From: Longimicrobiales bacterium
Lineage (GTDB): Bacteria > Gemmatimonadota > Gemmatimonadetes > Longimicrobiales > Gaopeijiaceae
Reading direction: 5' to 3'
Assembly (NCBI GenBank): GCA_951828585.1
Contig: OX639991.1
Coordinates: 3,070,576 to 3,134,575 of the forward strand
DNA: 64,000 nucleotides
In this document: positions 56,436-64,000 of the stretch, one piece after another
How positions within the stretch are numbered: the first letter of the stretch is position 1
Layout: each line of letters opens with the position of its first letter
Position numbers and translations under genes: made by a program
The notes under the pieces: model-generated
The model's database searches: none
Told to the model about the DNA's origin: nothing
What the model saw: only the letters and a program-made list of their open reading frames with translations

Positions 56436-58039
56436 CCACCCTTGGAGAGGGAGAGGGCCTTTTCCAGCACGCTACGGAACTCTGGAGTCACGCCAGCCTC
56501 TTTTCGCCCCTCCATCTCGATTGCGATTTCTGCGGCCGCTCTGGTCTTCTGTCCCTTCCGGTGACGTCGGTACACCTCGGCGTATCCATTTGTTCTCAGA
56601 TGCTCTTCCATGTTGGGATAAGGGAAAGCAAACCTCTCAGACTCCTTGGCGCCAGCGAGATTCTCCCTCAACTTGGGCTCGTCCTTCGCCCGGTTGCCGT
56701 CATCGACCCCGACGCAGTACCAGGGGATTCCGAGCTGGTTGGCGACCTTGGTGAGCATGCCGACATCGGACTGCCTGAATTCCACCACCCGCACGCCTTC
56801 CCGGTGGAGGTTGCCGAGAGCGCGGGCGGCGGCCGGATACACCCAGGTCTCGGTCTCGCCCTCGACCAGGAGCCAGCACCGCGCGAACAGCAGTTCCCCA
56901 CGGGCGCGGCGAATGTGGTAGTTGAACTTCCGCGTTTCTTCCTGCGACAGAAACCCGGGCGGTACGTGGAATGCCTTGATCCCGTCCCTGGTTCGGGCGA
57001 GTCGGCGGATATCGTATATAGCGGTTTCCGCGAGAAGCTCGCCGCTGTGGGTCGAGATCAGTTTCTGGCCGGTAAAGCCACGAACGAGTTCCCAGAGTGC
57101 CCGGATTGCTGAAGGATGCAGATGGGCCTCGGGCTCCTCGAGTGCGAGCACCGCGGCGCCTTCCGTCTGGGCTTCCAGAAAGGCCGAAAACAGCATGAGG
57201 ACAGCGAGGCTCTGCGTTCCTTCACCGTGTCGCCCCAAGGGGATCTTCGCGCCCGTCGTCGTCCCGAGTTGCACCTGTGCTTTCGAGAGCATGTCGAACA
57301 TCCGGCTGGGTACGGCTTCGATGGAGACGGCTTCGCCCGCAGCCATTGGCACAACGGACTGCACCCGGCGGAGCCCGGCCTGCACTTGCTCGAAGCTGGC
57401 GTGCGAGGAAACGACAAGGTCATTCACCTCCTGGAGCTTGGCTTCGATCTCGGCCTTCCTGTCCGGCGAAAGTTGTGAGTCCGTGAGAAAGGGTTTCCAA
57501 AATGGTCCCCTGGCGTCGAAGTGCCTCGCGGCGTCACGCAGTGCTCGAAGGTAGAAGTAGCGAATCTCATCCTGCAGAACCGTGAGAGCACGGCGCTCGC
57601 GGCGACTGAGCGAGTCCCCCTTGAGATCCAGGAATGACCACTCCTGGACGAATTCCCCGCCTGACCGATCGTAGCGGGAGGTGACCCGCAGACGAACATG
57701 GTTGCGTCCCTCTTCGTCGATCTGCAGGACACGCACCCGATTCAGTCGGCCGACCAGTCCGTCGTCCCATTCATCGTCCGCGTGATCCGAGAACGCCACC
57801 TCGATCTCGATCGGCTCAGTGGCGGAGGGCTCGGCCTCACTGTCGGTCAGATGATAGTCCAGTGTGTCGAACACATGGCGCCGCCGGGGGCCGAGGTCCC
57901 GAAGGCAGAGCTTCAGCGCGTCGAGGACCGAGGTCTTCCCGGTGTTGTTCTCCCCGATCAGCACGGTGACCGGCCCCAACTCCAGGTCGAGGCTTCTGAT
58001 CCCACGGAAGTTCCGGATCCGAACGGCGGTGATCCTCAT
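56426..58039 (-). CDS. gajA: OLD-family ATPase/TOPRIM nuclease (GajA-like)
   Basis: 537 residues. An ABC-type ATPase N-terminus has Walker A IGENNTGKTSVL (from residue 28), then HGEGTQSLAVLMLFSAF (signature), VLALEEPEAHLHP (Walker B) and ISTHSGELLAE (H-loop). From about residue 385 a TOPRIM domain has LLVEGETETWVYPAAA and YCVGVDDGNRAKDEP; the second acidic motif reads DDG rather than the common DxD. A class 2 OLD protein paired with UvrD is the Gabija layout. ATP represses and phage DNA triggers cutting in the known system. Confidence 0.82.
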   Translation of the reverse strand: MRITAVRIRNFRGIRSLDLELGPVTVLIGENNTGKTSVLDALKLCLRDLGPRRRHVFDTLDYHLTDSEAEPSATEPIEIEVAFSDHADDEWDDGLVGRLNRVRVLQIDEEGRNHVRLRVTSRYDRSGGEFVQEWSFLDLKGDSLSRRERRALTVLQDEIRYFYLRALRDAARHFDARGPFWKPFLTDSQLSPDRKAEIEAKLQEVNDLVVSSHASFEQVQAGLRRVQSVVPMAAGEAVSIEAVPSRMFDMLSKAQVQLGTTTGAKIPLGRHGEGTQSLAVLMLFSAFLEAQTEGAAVLALEEPEAHLHPSAIRALWELVRGFTGQKLISTHSGELLAETAIYDIRRLARTRDGIKAFHVPPGFLSQEETRKFNYHIRRARGELLFARCWLLVEGETETWVYPAAARALGNLHREGVRVVEFRQSDVGMLTKVANQLGIPWYCVGVDDGNRAKDEPKLRENLAGAKESERFAFPYPNMEEHLRTNGYAEVYRRHRKGQKTRAAAEIAIEMEGRKEAGVTPEFRSVLEKALSLSKGGWQ

Positions 58040-58506
58040 GCTTACCGACCATCCCGAAAGACGAGTGAGCGGCCTGGTCGGCTCGGCCCCGAGTCTCGCG
58101 CGTGGACCGCGATTGGCGAACGGAGCGGTGCACCCGGTGGGGAATTCAGCGGCCTTTTCATTGCCTTCCTACAAGATCACGGGGAATGTCTCGTCGAGCC
58201 TCCAACTGTAACATCGTCGCATCAACACACCGTCAACGGGCTCGATGGTTCTTTGATGTCAAGTAAAGTTGTCAGAATGGAATCCACAATTTACACATCG
58301 TGCGCCTTCCCCCCTGGTCACGGATGAAGCACCTCCCTCCGACGCCAAGCGGCGGCAGTTCCGCGGCGCCGTCCGGCACTTTCGGATCACGTCGTCAAGG
58401 CTGCGCGTCGGGTGGCATCCGGGCCACGACCCGATAGACGTCTGGAACGGAGTCCCGGAACAGGTCGCCCAGGCTCACCTCACACTCCTCGAGTACGAAC
58501 CTACAT
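58040..58506. other. Intergenic region upstream of the gajAB-like pair
   Basis: 467 bases. A TTGACG box (58236-58231, minus) and TGTTAC (58213-58208) with 17-base spacing could be the promoter of the nuclease-helicase pair. A plus-strand stretch at about 58340-58490 reads like a peptide fragment (RRQFRGAVRHFRITSSRLRV, GWHPGHDPIDVW) of unknown family, possibly a remnant. Nothing else is recognised. Confidence 0.4.
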
Positions 58507-58971
58507 TCACCCCCCACCGCCCCCAACAATCTCCCCTGGCGTCCGCTCCCTCAACCTGAACGGGTTGACCACCCGAACCTCCCCGAACGCATGCCCATGC
58601 TGCAAGTCTTCGGTCAACAGCATCGAGCAACCCAGGGATTGGGCCGCCGCGACAATGACGGCATCCCACCGCGACACGGAATGGCCGTCCTGCACATGCC
58701 AGGCGCGTTCCAGGATCTTGAGGTCGATCGCCACGGGTTGCCACACGGTGAGGTCCCGAACGATTTCGCGGGCCTCCGGCGGGTCGAAACCGATTCGCGC
58801 CTTGCCGGTCAGCATCACGTAGAGCTCCTGGAGGACCTGGAAGCTCAGGCGTCCGGTGCGGGCGCGTGCAAGGTGAGCGATCCACTCGTCGGCCCGAGCC
58901 TGCTTGGCCGGATCGCTACGGTCGTGACGGTAGACGAATACCTTCGTGTCAACGAAGACGAGAGCGGTCAT
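58507..58971 (-). CDS. PIN-domain toxin (VapC-like)
   Basis: 154 residues: ALVFVDTKVFVYRHDRSD (first Asp; Lys replaces the usual Asn of DTN), LSFQVLQELYVMLTGKAR (Glu), VSRWDAVIVAAAQSLG (Asp) and LLTEDLQHG. A Gly-rich end follows. It overlaps the antitoxin gene by 23 bases. Likely RNase toxin. Confidence 0.85.
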   Translation of the reverse strand: MTALVFVDTKVFVYRHDRSDPAKQARADEWIAHLARARTGRLSFQVLQELYVMLTGKARIGFDPPEAREIVRDLTVWQPVAIDLKILERAWHVQDGHSVSRWDAVIVAAAQSLGCSMLLTEDLQHGHAFGEVRVVNPFRLRERTPGEIVGGGGG

Positions 58972-59191
58972 ACAGTTCTTCCCGGGATGGCCGACGCCCG
59001 TCGGGCCAGTCGATCTTGCGAGGCTTTCTGGCCAGATACCGTTTCATGGCGATCTCGTAGTCGTCCTCGCGGTGCCGCTTCCGCTCCAGCAGTTCGCGGA
59101 TCCACCTGGAGACGCTGCGATCGTCTTCGGCGGCCTTGACCCTCAGCCACCGGGCGACATCCTCCGGCAAGGTGATGGTGATGTTCTTCAT
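58949..59191 (-). CDS. CopG/ribbon-helix-helix-type antitoxin
   Basis: 80 residues from ATG 59191 (AAGGAACATG context). The ribbon MKNITITLPEDVARWLRVKA and helices DDRSVSRWIRELLERKRHRE fit ribbon-helix-helix antitoxins; a basic C-terminal tail would contact the PIN toxin. The frame upstream of 59191 is not homologous. A 131-base gap separates the pair from the membrane cluster. Confidence 0.8.
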   Translation of the reverse strand: MKNITITLPEDVARWLRVKAAEDDRSVSRWIRELLERKRHREDDYEIAMKRYLARKPRKIDWPDGRRPSREELYDRSRLR

Positions 59192-59322
59192 GTTCCTTGT
59201 CCTTCTCCACAGATGCTTAGTGGCGACACGATTATCGTGAAACACGAAAACAGTGTCAAGCCTCGAGGCCGAGGAACTCCACGTTGTCCCGGCGGCCTCG
59301 TGGCCGGTCTGTCTTCCCCCCC

Positions 59323-60537
59323 CTACCACCGGAACCAGAACCTTCGCCACAACGCCTGCTGCCGCGCCTGAAACACCTCTTTCCGATCCCCCGTCGCATC
59401 CACCGGCCGGATCCAGAACCGGCATCCCATCGCCCCGAACGCCTCGGTCCTCGACACGCCCAACGCGTAGAACGGCTGCGTCACGCGCAGAAACTCCGTC
59501 GGCGAATACTCCCGCCCCTGCTCGATCGCCGCCGAATGCGTCGCCACCTCGCGATCACCCGCGATCCGGTGCCGGGGCGCGATCTTGAAGATCCGCATGC
59601 CCCGGTCGGTCAGCTCGATGCGAAACACGTACTCGGGATTGCCCTCCGCGTCGAGCCAGCAGGGTGGGGGATCGACGCCGCTGCCGCGGGTCAGTTGCTC
59701 GAGCTGCGTTTCCCGGTACTCGGCCCTTCCGACGGCATCGTCCCGCTCACGCTCGGCGTCCCATACCCGGCTGCGAAGCGTGTTCTCGCGGAAGCGGCTC
59801 TCGTCAAGCCCGGCACGCAGTGAATCGATCAGGGAATCCGGATCCGCCAAGAGCTGCTCCCTGGCACTGCGGAGCGCCTGGTCCAGGGTTCCGATCGTCG
59901 TTCGGGCGGTTTCCAGCGAGTCACGCAGCCCCGCCGCCTGGGCCGCCTGCTCGACAATCGCCTCAGCCTCCTCCGCGGTCAGTCCATCGCTGTCGGCCAC
60001 CCCGTCCGCCAACTGCTCGGCCACCTGCTCCACCTCCGCAAGCCGCTTCGCCAGCGAGTCCTGCAATGCGCTCGCCTCCCGCAAACGCCCCTCGCTCTCG
60101 GACGCCGCGTCCCTCAGCGAATCGCGCTCGGCCGCGAGTTGCACAGCCCGGTCCACCGCGTCGCCCGAAACCCCGCTCCCCGCCACCAGCGAGTCCGCCT
60201 CCGCCACACGCAGCATCGCCCGATCCCGCTCCCTCTCGGCGTCCTCCGCCCGCGCCTGCGCCGCCGCCACCGTGTCGCGCAACTGCCTCGCGTATTCGTA
60301 CCAGGCGTCCGCATTGCCCCAGGAGCTCGTTTCGGTGCCCAACATCTCCTGCGTGATGCGCAGATCGACCCTGGCGGTATCGAGCTGTGCCTGGGCCGTG
60401 TCACGCTGGAATTGCTCGAAGCGGAGCAGAACCGCGCACGCCAGCAGCAGAATGAACACGACGATGCTGAACGTCTCGGCCAGCGTCAGCCCCAGCGTCA
60501 GTCCCTTTCGGTAGTGTTTCTTCTCGGCGGGCAGCAT
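59323..60537 (-). CDS. MotB-like single-pass membrane protein with coiled coil
   Basis: 404 residues. A short basic cytoplasmic start and one transmembrane helix (LAETFSIVVFILLLACAVLL) are followed by about 220 residues of coiled coil rich in Ala/Glu/Arg. A C-terminal globular domain of about 110 residues follows (VFRIELTDRGMRIFKI, TEFLRVTQPFYALG, MGCRFWIRPVDATGDRKEVF). The topology resembles MotB/ZorB stator proteins but no OmpA-type peptidoglycan motif is visible. It is last in the four-gene cluster, 16 bases after the ExbB-like gene. Confidence 0.6.
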   Translation of the reverse strand: MLPAEKKHYRKGLTLGLTLAETFSIVVFILLLACAVLLRFEQFQRDTAQAQLDTARVDLRITQEMLGTETSSWGNADAWYEYARQLRDTVAAAQARAEDAERERDRAMLRVAEADSLVAGSGVSGDAVDRAVQLAAERDSLRDAASESEGRLREASALQDSLAKRLAEVEQVAEQLADGVADSDGLTAEEAEAIVEQAAQAAGLRDSLETARTTIGTLDQALRSAREQLLADPDSLIDSLRAGLDESRFRENTLRSRVWDAERERDDAVGRAEYRETQLEQLTRGSGVDPPPCWLDAEGNPEYVFRIELTDRGMRIFKIAPRHRIAGDREVATHSAAIEQGREYSPTEFLRVTQPFYALGVSRTEAFGAMGCRFWIRPVDATGDRKEVFQARQQALWRRFWFRW

Positions 60538-60553
60538 GCGTCCGGACTCCGGG

Positions 60554-62017
60554 TCAGGACTTGCGCCGGAATCTGGCCAGCCGCGCCAACCCCCGCCGCG
60601 TCAACCCCCTCCGCGCTTTCGCCATCGCCCGCCGGATCCGCGTGGTCCGCGACACCGCCGGCTCACCCGGCATTCCCACGCCCGCGGCCTCCCGCAATTC
60701 CTCGGTCAACCCGCGAGCCTGTTGCCTGGCGTCTTCCAGCGCACCGGAAAGCTCGGCCGACTGTTCCCCGGCCGCCGTCAGGTCCGCGTTCAGCTCTCGC
60801 GCCAGCCCGCGAACCGGCCCAATGCTCACGGTCAGTTCCGGCCCCACCCCACGCAGCTGCTCATTGATCGCGCGGGCCCTGCCGGGGACCGAGGCGAGCC
60901 CTTCCCTGGCGGCCTTCACGGACGCCTTCAGTCCGTCAAATTCGGCGTTCATTTCGCCCGCTTGCTCGCCGATTCCACGGATGCCCCGAGTCCCCACATG
61001 CAGTTGTTCCACCGCCTCCTGAAAGAGGGGCAGCACCCCGTGGCGGTCCACGGCGTCGGCGATCCCGGCAAGAGCCTGCTTCGCCCGATCCGCGCTTCCC
61101 CGCACGCCGGAAAGGGTCTTGCCGAACGCGGACACGGCCGCGTCGGTACTCTCCAAGCCCTGCAAGGTGGCGTTGACGCGTTCCGCGGCAGGCCCCGCAA
61201 CCTTGTTGATCGTGTCGAAGGTGCCCTCCACCTCGGCGAACTGCGCCTGCACGTCGTTGAAGCGCGTCCCGAGCCGCTCCGCGCGATCCTGCAGCACGGT
61301 CATGGCGTGAGCGCTCGCGCTGTAGACCGTCCTCAGCTGCCCCATCTCTTTGGTGAGCAAACGGGTCGCGCCGGCGATTCGGCCCGCGTATTCATCCAGT
61401 GCTTCGTAGGTCTCGGCCGTCTTCTTCGTTCTCTGCGCGATGATCTCGGCGATTTCTCCCAGACCGGCGGACGATTCCCCGAACCTGATGGCCATGCTTT
61501 CGAGGTCGTCGCGCGCCCGGTCGAGGCTCTCCTTCATCCGCGACACCGTCTCTTCGAGCTCAGACCGCGTGGTGTCCACGATGTCCCCGGGCGACTCGTG
61601 CGACATGGTGAACCAGACGCGGCCCGCGAGCCCGACAATGGTCGTCAGCAGCGCGATTCCGAAGTTCCGGATGGCCCCCGTGGTGCCGCTCGTATCGGTG
61701 CCGGGCGTTTCCCAATCGAAGGTGATCAGCCCGGCGATCATGGCGGCAAAGGTGAAGAGCAGGCCCAGGTAGTAGATCGACTCGCCCTTGGTATCCCCCG
61801 GGACATCGGCTTCGTCCACGAAGCGCCCGACGAAGAACGCATAGCCGATCATGACCGCGGCCACGAGCAACGCGACCAGCCACGGCCCCCCGCCGAAAAG
61901 ATTCCCGAAGACGATGACCAGAAAGCCAACCCCCAGCACCATCAGCCATGCGTCGCGGTGCTCCCTGAGCACTTCCCGGGATTGTGACGCGGAACGCTCC
62001 GCGGACGTAAGACTCAT
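60554..62017 (-). CDS. MotA/TolQ/ExbB-like membrane protein with long coiled-coil tail
   Basis: 487 residues from ATG 62017 (ATGA overlap with the upstream stop; GTG 62035 is an alternative). Four hydrophobic segments fall within residues 25-145. ESIYYLGLLFTFAAMIAGLITF and NFGIALLTTIVGLAGRVWF match the two pore-lining helices of the ExbB/MotA fold. A cytoplasmic tail of about 330 residues is almost entirely coiled coil and ends in a basic cluster. This is the layout of ZorA in Zorya defence, though no ZorC/D-type genes are adjacent in the window. Confidence 0.6.
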   Translation of the reverse strand: MSLTSAERSASQSREVLREHRDAWLMVLGVGFLVIVFGNLFGGGPWLVALLVAAVMIGYAFFVGRFVDEADVPGDTKGESIYYLGLLFTFAAMIAGLITFDWETPGTDTSGTTGAIRNFGIALLTTIVGLAGRVWFTMSHESPGDIVDTTRSELEETVSRMKESLDRARDDLESMAIRFGESSAGLGEIAEIIAQRTKKTAETYEALDEYAGRIAGATRLLTKEMGQLRTVYSASAHAMTVLQDRAERLGTRFNDVQAQFAEVEGTFDTINKVAGPAAERVNATLQGLESTDAAVSAFGKTLSGVRGSADRAKQALAGIADAVDRHGVLPLFQEAVEQLHVGTRGIRGIGEQAGEMNAEFDGLKASVKAAREGLASVPGRARAINEQLRGVGPELTVSIGPVRGLARELNADLTAAGEQSAELSGALEDARQQARGLTEELREAAGVGMPGEPAVSRTTRIRRAMAKARRGLTRRGLARLARFRRKS

Positions 62018-62886
62018 CCCTCCACCATGATCCACCTGGGTCGGGCCAGCGGCGACGCGTCCTGATCCACAAAGTAGTCCTCCCAGAAACCGCGCAGGGT
62101 CCCGCCCTGGATGCGCCCGGCCCCGCCCCGTCGCGCCAGCAGGAACACCGACACTTCGACGCCGGAGAGATCCACCCGCAGCGTCCCGTAGTTCGGGTTG
62201 CGCGAGAGCGGGCCGAAGTCCACGGGTTCACGGTAGAAGGACAGGTTCCGCGAGTTCTGAATCATGTCGGAGACGATGAGCAGCTGTCGCGGGATGTCGG
62301 CGGCGCGGGGCTGGAACGTGCTCACCGCGGCGACCTGTATCCCCTCCACGATCGGCGAGATCGAGTCGCCCTCCACATTCAACAGCGCGGCCAGCGTTTG
62401 CTGCAGCGGCGCCAGGAACTCGTCGCGATAGCGGCGCTCCGCGAGCATCGGATTGCCGGTTAGCGATGACACGTTGTCCGGGTGCGCGGGCTTGCATAAT
62501 CTCAATAGCGCGGATGTGTTCCCTCTGCCCGCCTGCCCGACGGTGAACACGCGTATCTCGGTCGTCACGGGCGCGTCTTCGATGGTTTGCAGGACGCGGG
62601 GCGCTCCCGAACCCTCCTGCACATTGGTCAGCGTGTCGGAGGGGTCGACCAGGATCGCGATCTGGGCCGCGTAATCCTCGTCTTCCGGACAGTTGACGGA
62701 GTCGAAGGCGCGGTTCTGGCGTTGGCCCCGAAGGAAGAGCACCACCAGAACCAACAACGCCAGCGCCCCGATGACGCCCCCGAGCACGTTCTTGCGCTTC
62801 GTCTCCTGCCTGCGTCTCGTCGCCCGCCCGCGGCTTGGTCCGCGCCCACGGCTTGACCCCCGCCCGCGCCTGCGGTCCCGCCTCAT
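62014..62886 (-). CDS. Single-pass protein with vWA-like domain
   Basis: 290 residues. A very basic Arg/Gly N-terminus (RRDRRRGRGSSRGRGPSR) precedes one transmembrane helix (GGVIGALALLVLVVLFL). The outer domain has a vWA-like metal site, AAQIAILVDPSDTLT (DxSxT-like), and RQLLIVSDMIQNSRNLSFY at the second site. Overlap with both neighbours (ATGA at each end) indicates one coupled transcript. Confidence 0.55.
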   Translation of the reverse strand: MRRDRRRGRGSSRGRGPSRGRATRRRQETKRKNVLGGVIGALALLVLVVLFLRGQRQNRAFDSVNCPEDEDYAAQIAILVDPSDTLTNVQEGSGAPRVLQTIEDAPVTTEIRVFTVGQAGRGNTSALLRLCKPAHPDNVSSLTGNPMLAERRYRDEFLAPLQQTLAALLNVEGDSISPIVEGIQVAAVSTFQPRAADIPRQLLIVSDMIQNSRNLSFYREPVDFGPLSRNPNYGTLRVDLSGVEVSVFLLARRGGAGRIQGGTLRGFWEDYFVDQDASPLARPRWIMVEG

Positions 62887-64000
62887 GTCGGCACGGCCTT
62901 GTCGTGGGGATCCAGCCTTGTGATTTCATTCACAAGCTCACGGCATTCGTCGTGGCAGTCCCTCAGCCTCTGCTCGCGTTCCTCCAGCGCCGCATGCATT
63001 TCACGGCTGCGCTGCTCCGCCTCCGCCTCGCTCATCAGGTCCGACTTCCGGGGCGCTTCCGGCAGCTCCCAGCCGACAACCCACGGGCTGTGCCAGATCT
63101 GCGGCTCCGGAGTCGAGCGGGCCTCCCTGTTGGCGGTCCGGTAGATGCCGAGCGCTCCGCCGCAACTCTTCTCCAGGTCACGCTCAAAGTCGCACAGATC
63201 CGTGTGCCGTGCATGCAGCTTGTTGTAGTCGTTCAGCGCGAGCCTCCGTGCTTCGACCGGATCGCGGAAGTCGTTTCGCAACTTGAGCGCCGCCTCGTTG
63301 TGGAGCTCGTTGAGCTGGCTCAGCAGGTCGCGGCGCTCGTCCTGCAGCCTCTCGTCGGTCTTCCGGCGGTGCCGCTCCCGCCGCCCGTATCCGGGGTACG
63401 GGTCGTCGGTCTTGAACCAGTCAATGGCGGCCCCGGCGCACATGGCAAGCCCGATCAGGAGAAGCATGTACGAATAGAAACCGTTCAGCCCGAACGGACT
63501 GGCGCGGAAGAGACAGAGGGCTTCCTGGTCGGCGTCGGTCTCGTCGGGGCCCCGCCAGCAGGTTTCGGGCAGGGAGTCGGCCTGTGGAGACTGGGCGACC
63601 AGGGTCGTATCGGGAGGAACGGGATAGTCCGGCGGCAGAGCTTCCCTGTAGTGGGCCACGAACAGATTCCAGAACACGGCGACCCCCACGACCGCGAGTC
63701 CTCCCACCAGCCCGCCGATCCGTCGCCGTGGATCACGGTGGTTGACCTGGCGCGCCATTGCGGCGAGCACCCCACCGAGCACAGCCACATTGACGACGCT
63801 GATCAACACCGCGTAGCTCGTGCCGGCCAGCAGCCCGCCCTCGACGTTGGCGCCGAAGAAGAGCCCGTTGACCAAGGTTTCCACGACGATCAGCGCAAGC
63901 AGGATTCCCCAGTGCCAGACGCGGCTCGCCGGGTAGTCCGCGTCGGCTGTCCGCCCCTCGTCACGCTTGAAACGATTGACCTCGCCGACCGCGTGCTGGG
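62883..64000 (-). CDS. Multi-pass membrane protein, 5' end outside the window
   Basis: The frame is open to the right edge, so the start lies beyond 64000; GTG 63884 is internal. At least 372 residues: a hydrophobic pair (VWHWGILLALIVVETLVNG, then LAGTSYAVLISVVNVAVLGG), a third segment (IGGLVGGLAVVGVAVFWNLF), a periplasmic loop with two Cys and a fourth segment (YSYMLLLIGLAMCAGAAIDW). A long cytoplasmic helical region ends it. Not recognised; it is first in the membrane cluster and coupled by ATGA to the vWA-like gene. Confidence 0.6.
   Translation of the reverse strand, partial: QHAVGEVNRFKRDEGRTADADYPASRVWHWGILLALIVVETLVNGLFFGANVEGGLLAGTSYAVLISVVNVAVLGGVLAAMARQVNHRDPRRRIGGLVGGLAVVGVAVFWNLFVAHYREALPPDYPVPPDTTLVAQSPQADSLPETCWRGPDETDADQEALCLFRASPFGLNGFYSYMLLLIGLAMCAGAAIDWFKTDDPYPGYGRRERHRRKTDERLQDERRDLLSQLNELHNEAALKLRNDFRDPVEARRLALNDYNKLHARHTDLCDFERDLEKSCGGALGIYRTANREARSTPEPQIWHSPWVVGWELPEAPRKSDLMSEAEAEQRSREMHAALEEREQRLRDCHDECRELVNEITRLDPHDKAVPT

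Noticed and set aside
59323-62017. Calling the MotA/MotB-like pair zorAB outright
   Set aside because: No OmpA-type domain is visible in the single-pass protein, the neighbours are not ZorC/ZorD, and two extra membrane genes are coupled to the pair.

Overview
The window is high-GC bacterial DNA that fits a member of Gemmatimonadota or a close relative. The grounds are the spc/alpha ribosomal gene order, a complete LysW-carrier amino-acid operon, a NagB/PIG-L fusion enzyme, a CarboxypepD_reg-plus-TonB receptor and six-bladed-propeller lipoproteins. This assignment is inference; no rRNA or tRNA gene was recognised by eye.

Bases 1-22,000 are core genome on the plus strand: the end of secY, adk, map, rpmJ-rpsM-rpsK-rpsD-rpoA-rplQ, three UDP-sugar genes (two nucleotide-sugar dehydrogenases and UDP-glucuronate decarboxylase), a TPR lipoprotein, bamD, nadD, secA, radC, an M16 metallopeptidase and the nagB/PIG-L fusion. 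Bases 21,546-26,530 hold lysW-lysX-lysY-(class II amidotransferase)-lysZ-lysJ. The lysJ reading frame runs into an insertion sequence, so the pathway operon is broken at its 3' end and no lysK follows in this window.

Bases 28,000-43,000 are accessory metabolism and outer-membrane functions: a low-complexity lipoprotein, two alpha/alpha-barrel glycosidases with a tiny coiled-coil gene between them, a reduced hicBA pair, a vapBC pair, a SusC/TonB-type receptor, an intact six-bladed-propeller lipoprotein and a decayed copy, a two-subunit molybdenum hydroxylase (2Fe-2S plus Mo-binding subunit), and the tail of another dead propeller gene.

Bases 43,140-50,400 are a nest of mobile DNA. A group II intron with a GTGCG 5' end is interrupted by an IS110-family transposase gene. 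Its domain V hairpin is split exactly at the apical loop by a RIT element (three overlapping tyrosine recombinase genes between 86-bp inverted repeats). The RIT element in turn carries an ISL3-family element with a perfect 8-bp target duplication. An IS3-family element lies at 51.2-52.3 kb.

Bases 52,400-64,000 look like a defence or accessory island: a broken sulfur-binding-domain HNH nuclease gene fused tail-to-tail with a Sel1-repeat gene, a pRiA4b-ORF3-like gene, a Gabija-like pair (OLD ATPase/TOPRIM nuclease plus UvrD helicase), a PIN toxin with antitoxin, and a tightly coupled four-gene membrane cluster running off the right edge. That cluster has a MotA/ExbB-like channel protein with a long coiled-coil tail, a MotB-like single-pass coiled-coil protein, a vWA-like single-pass protein and a multi-pass protein. 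It is the best candidate here for an undescribed membrane-associated system.
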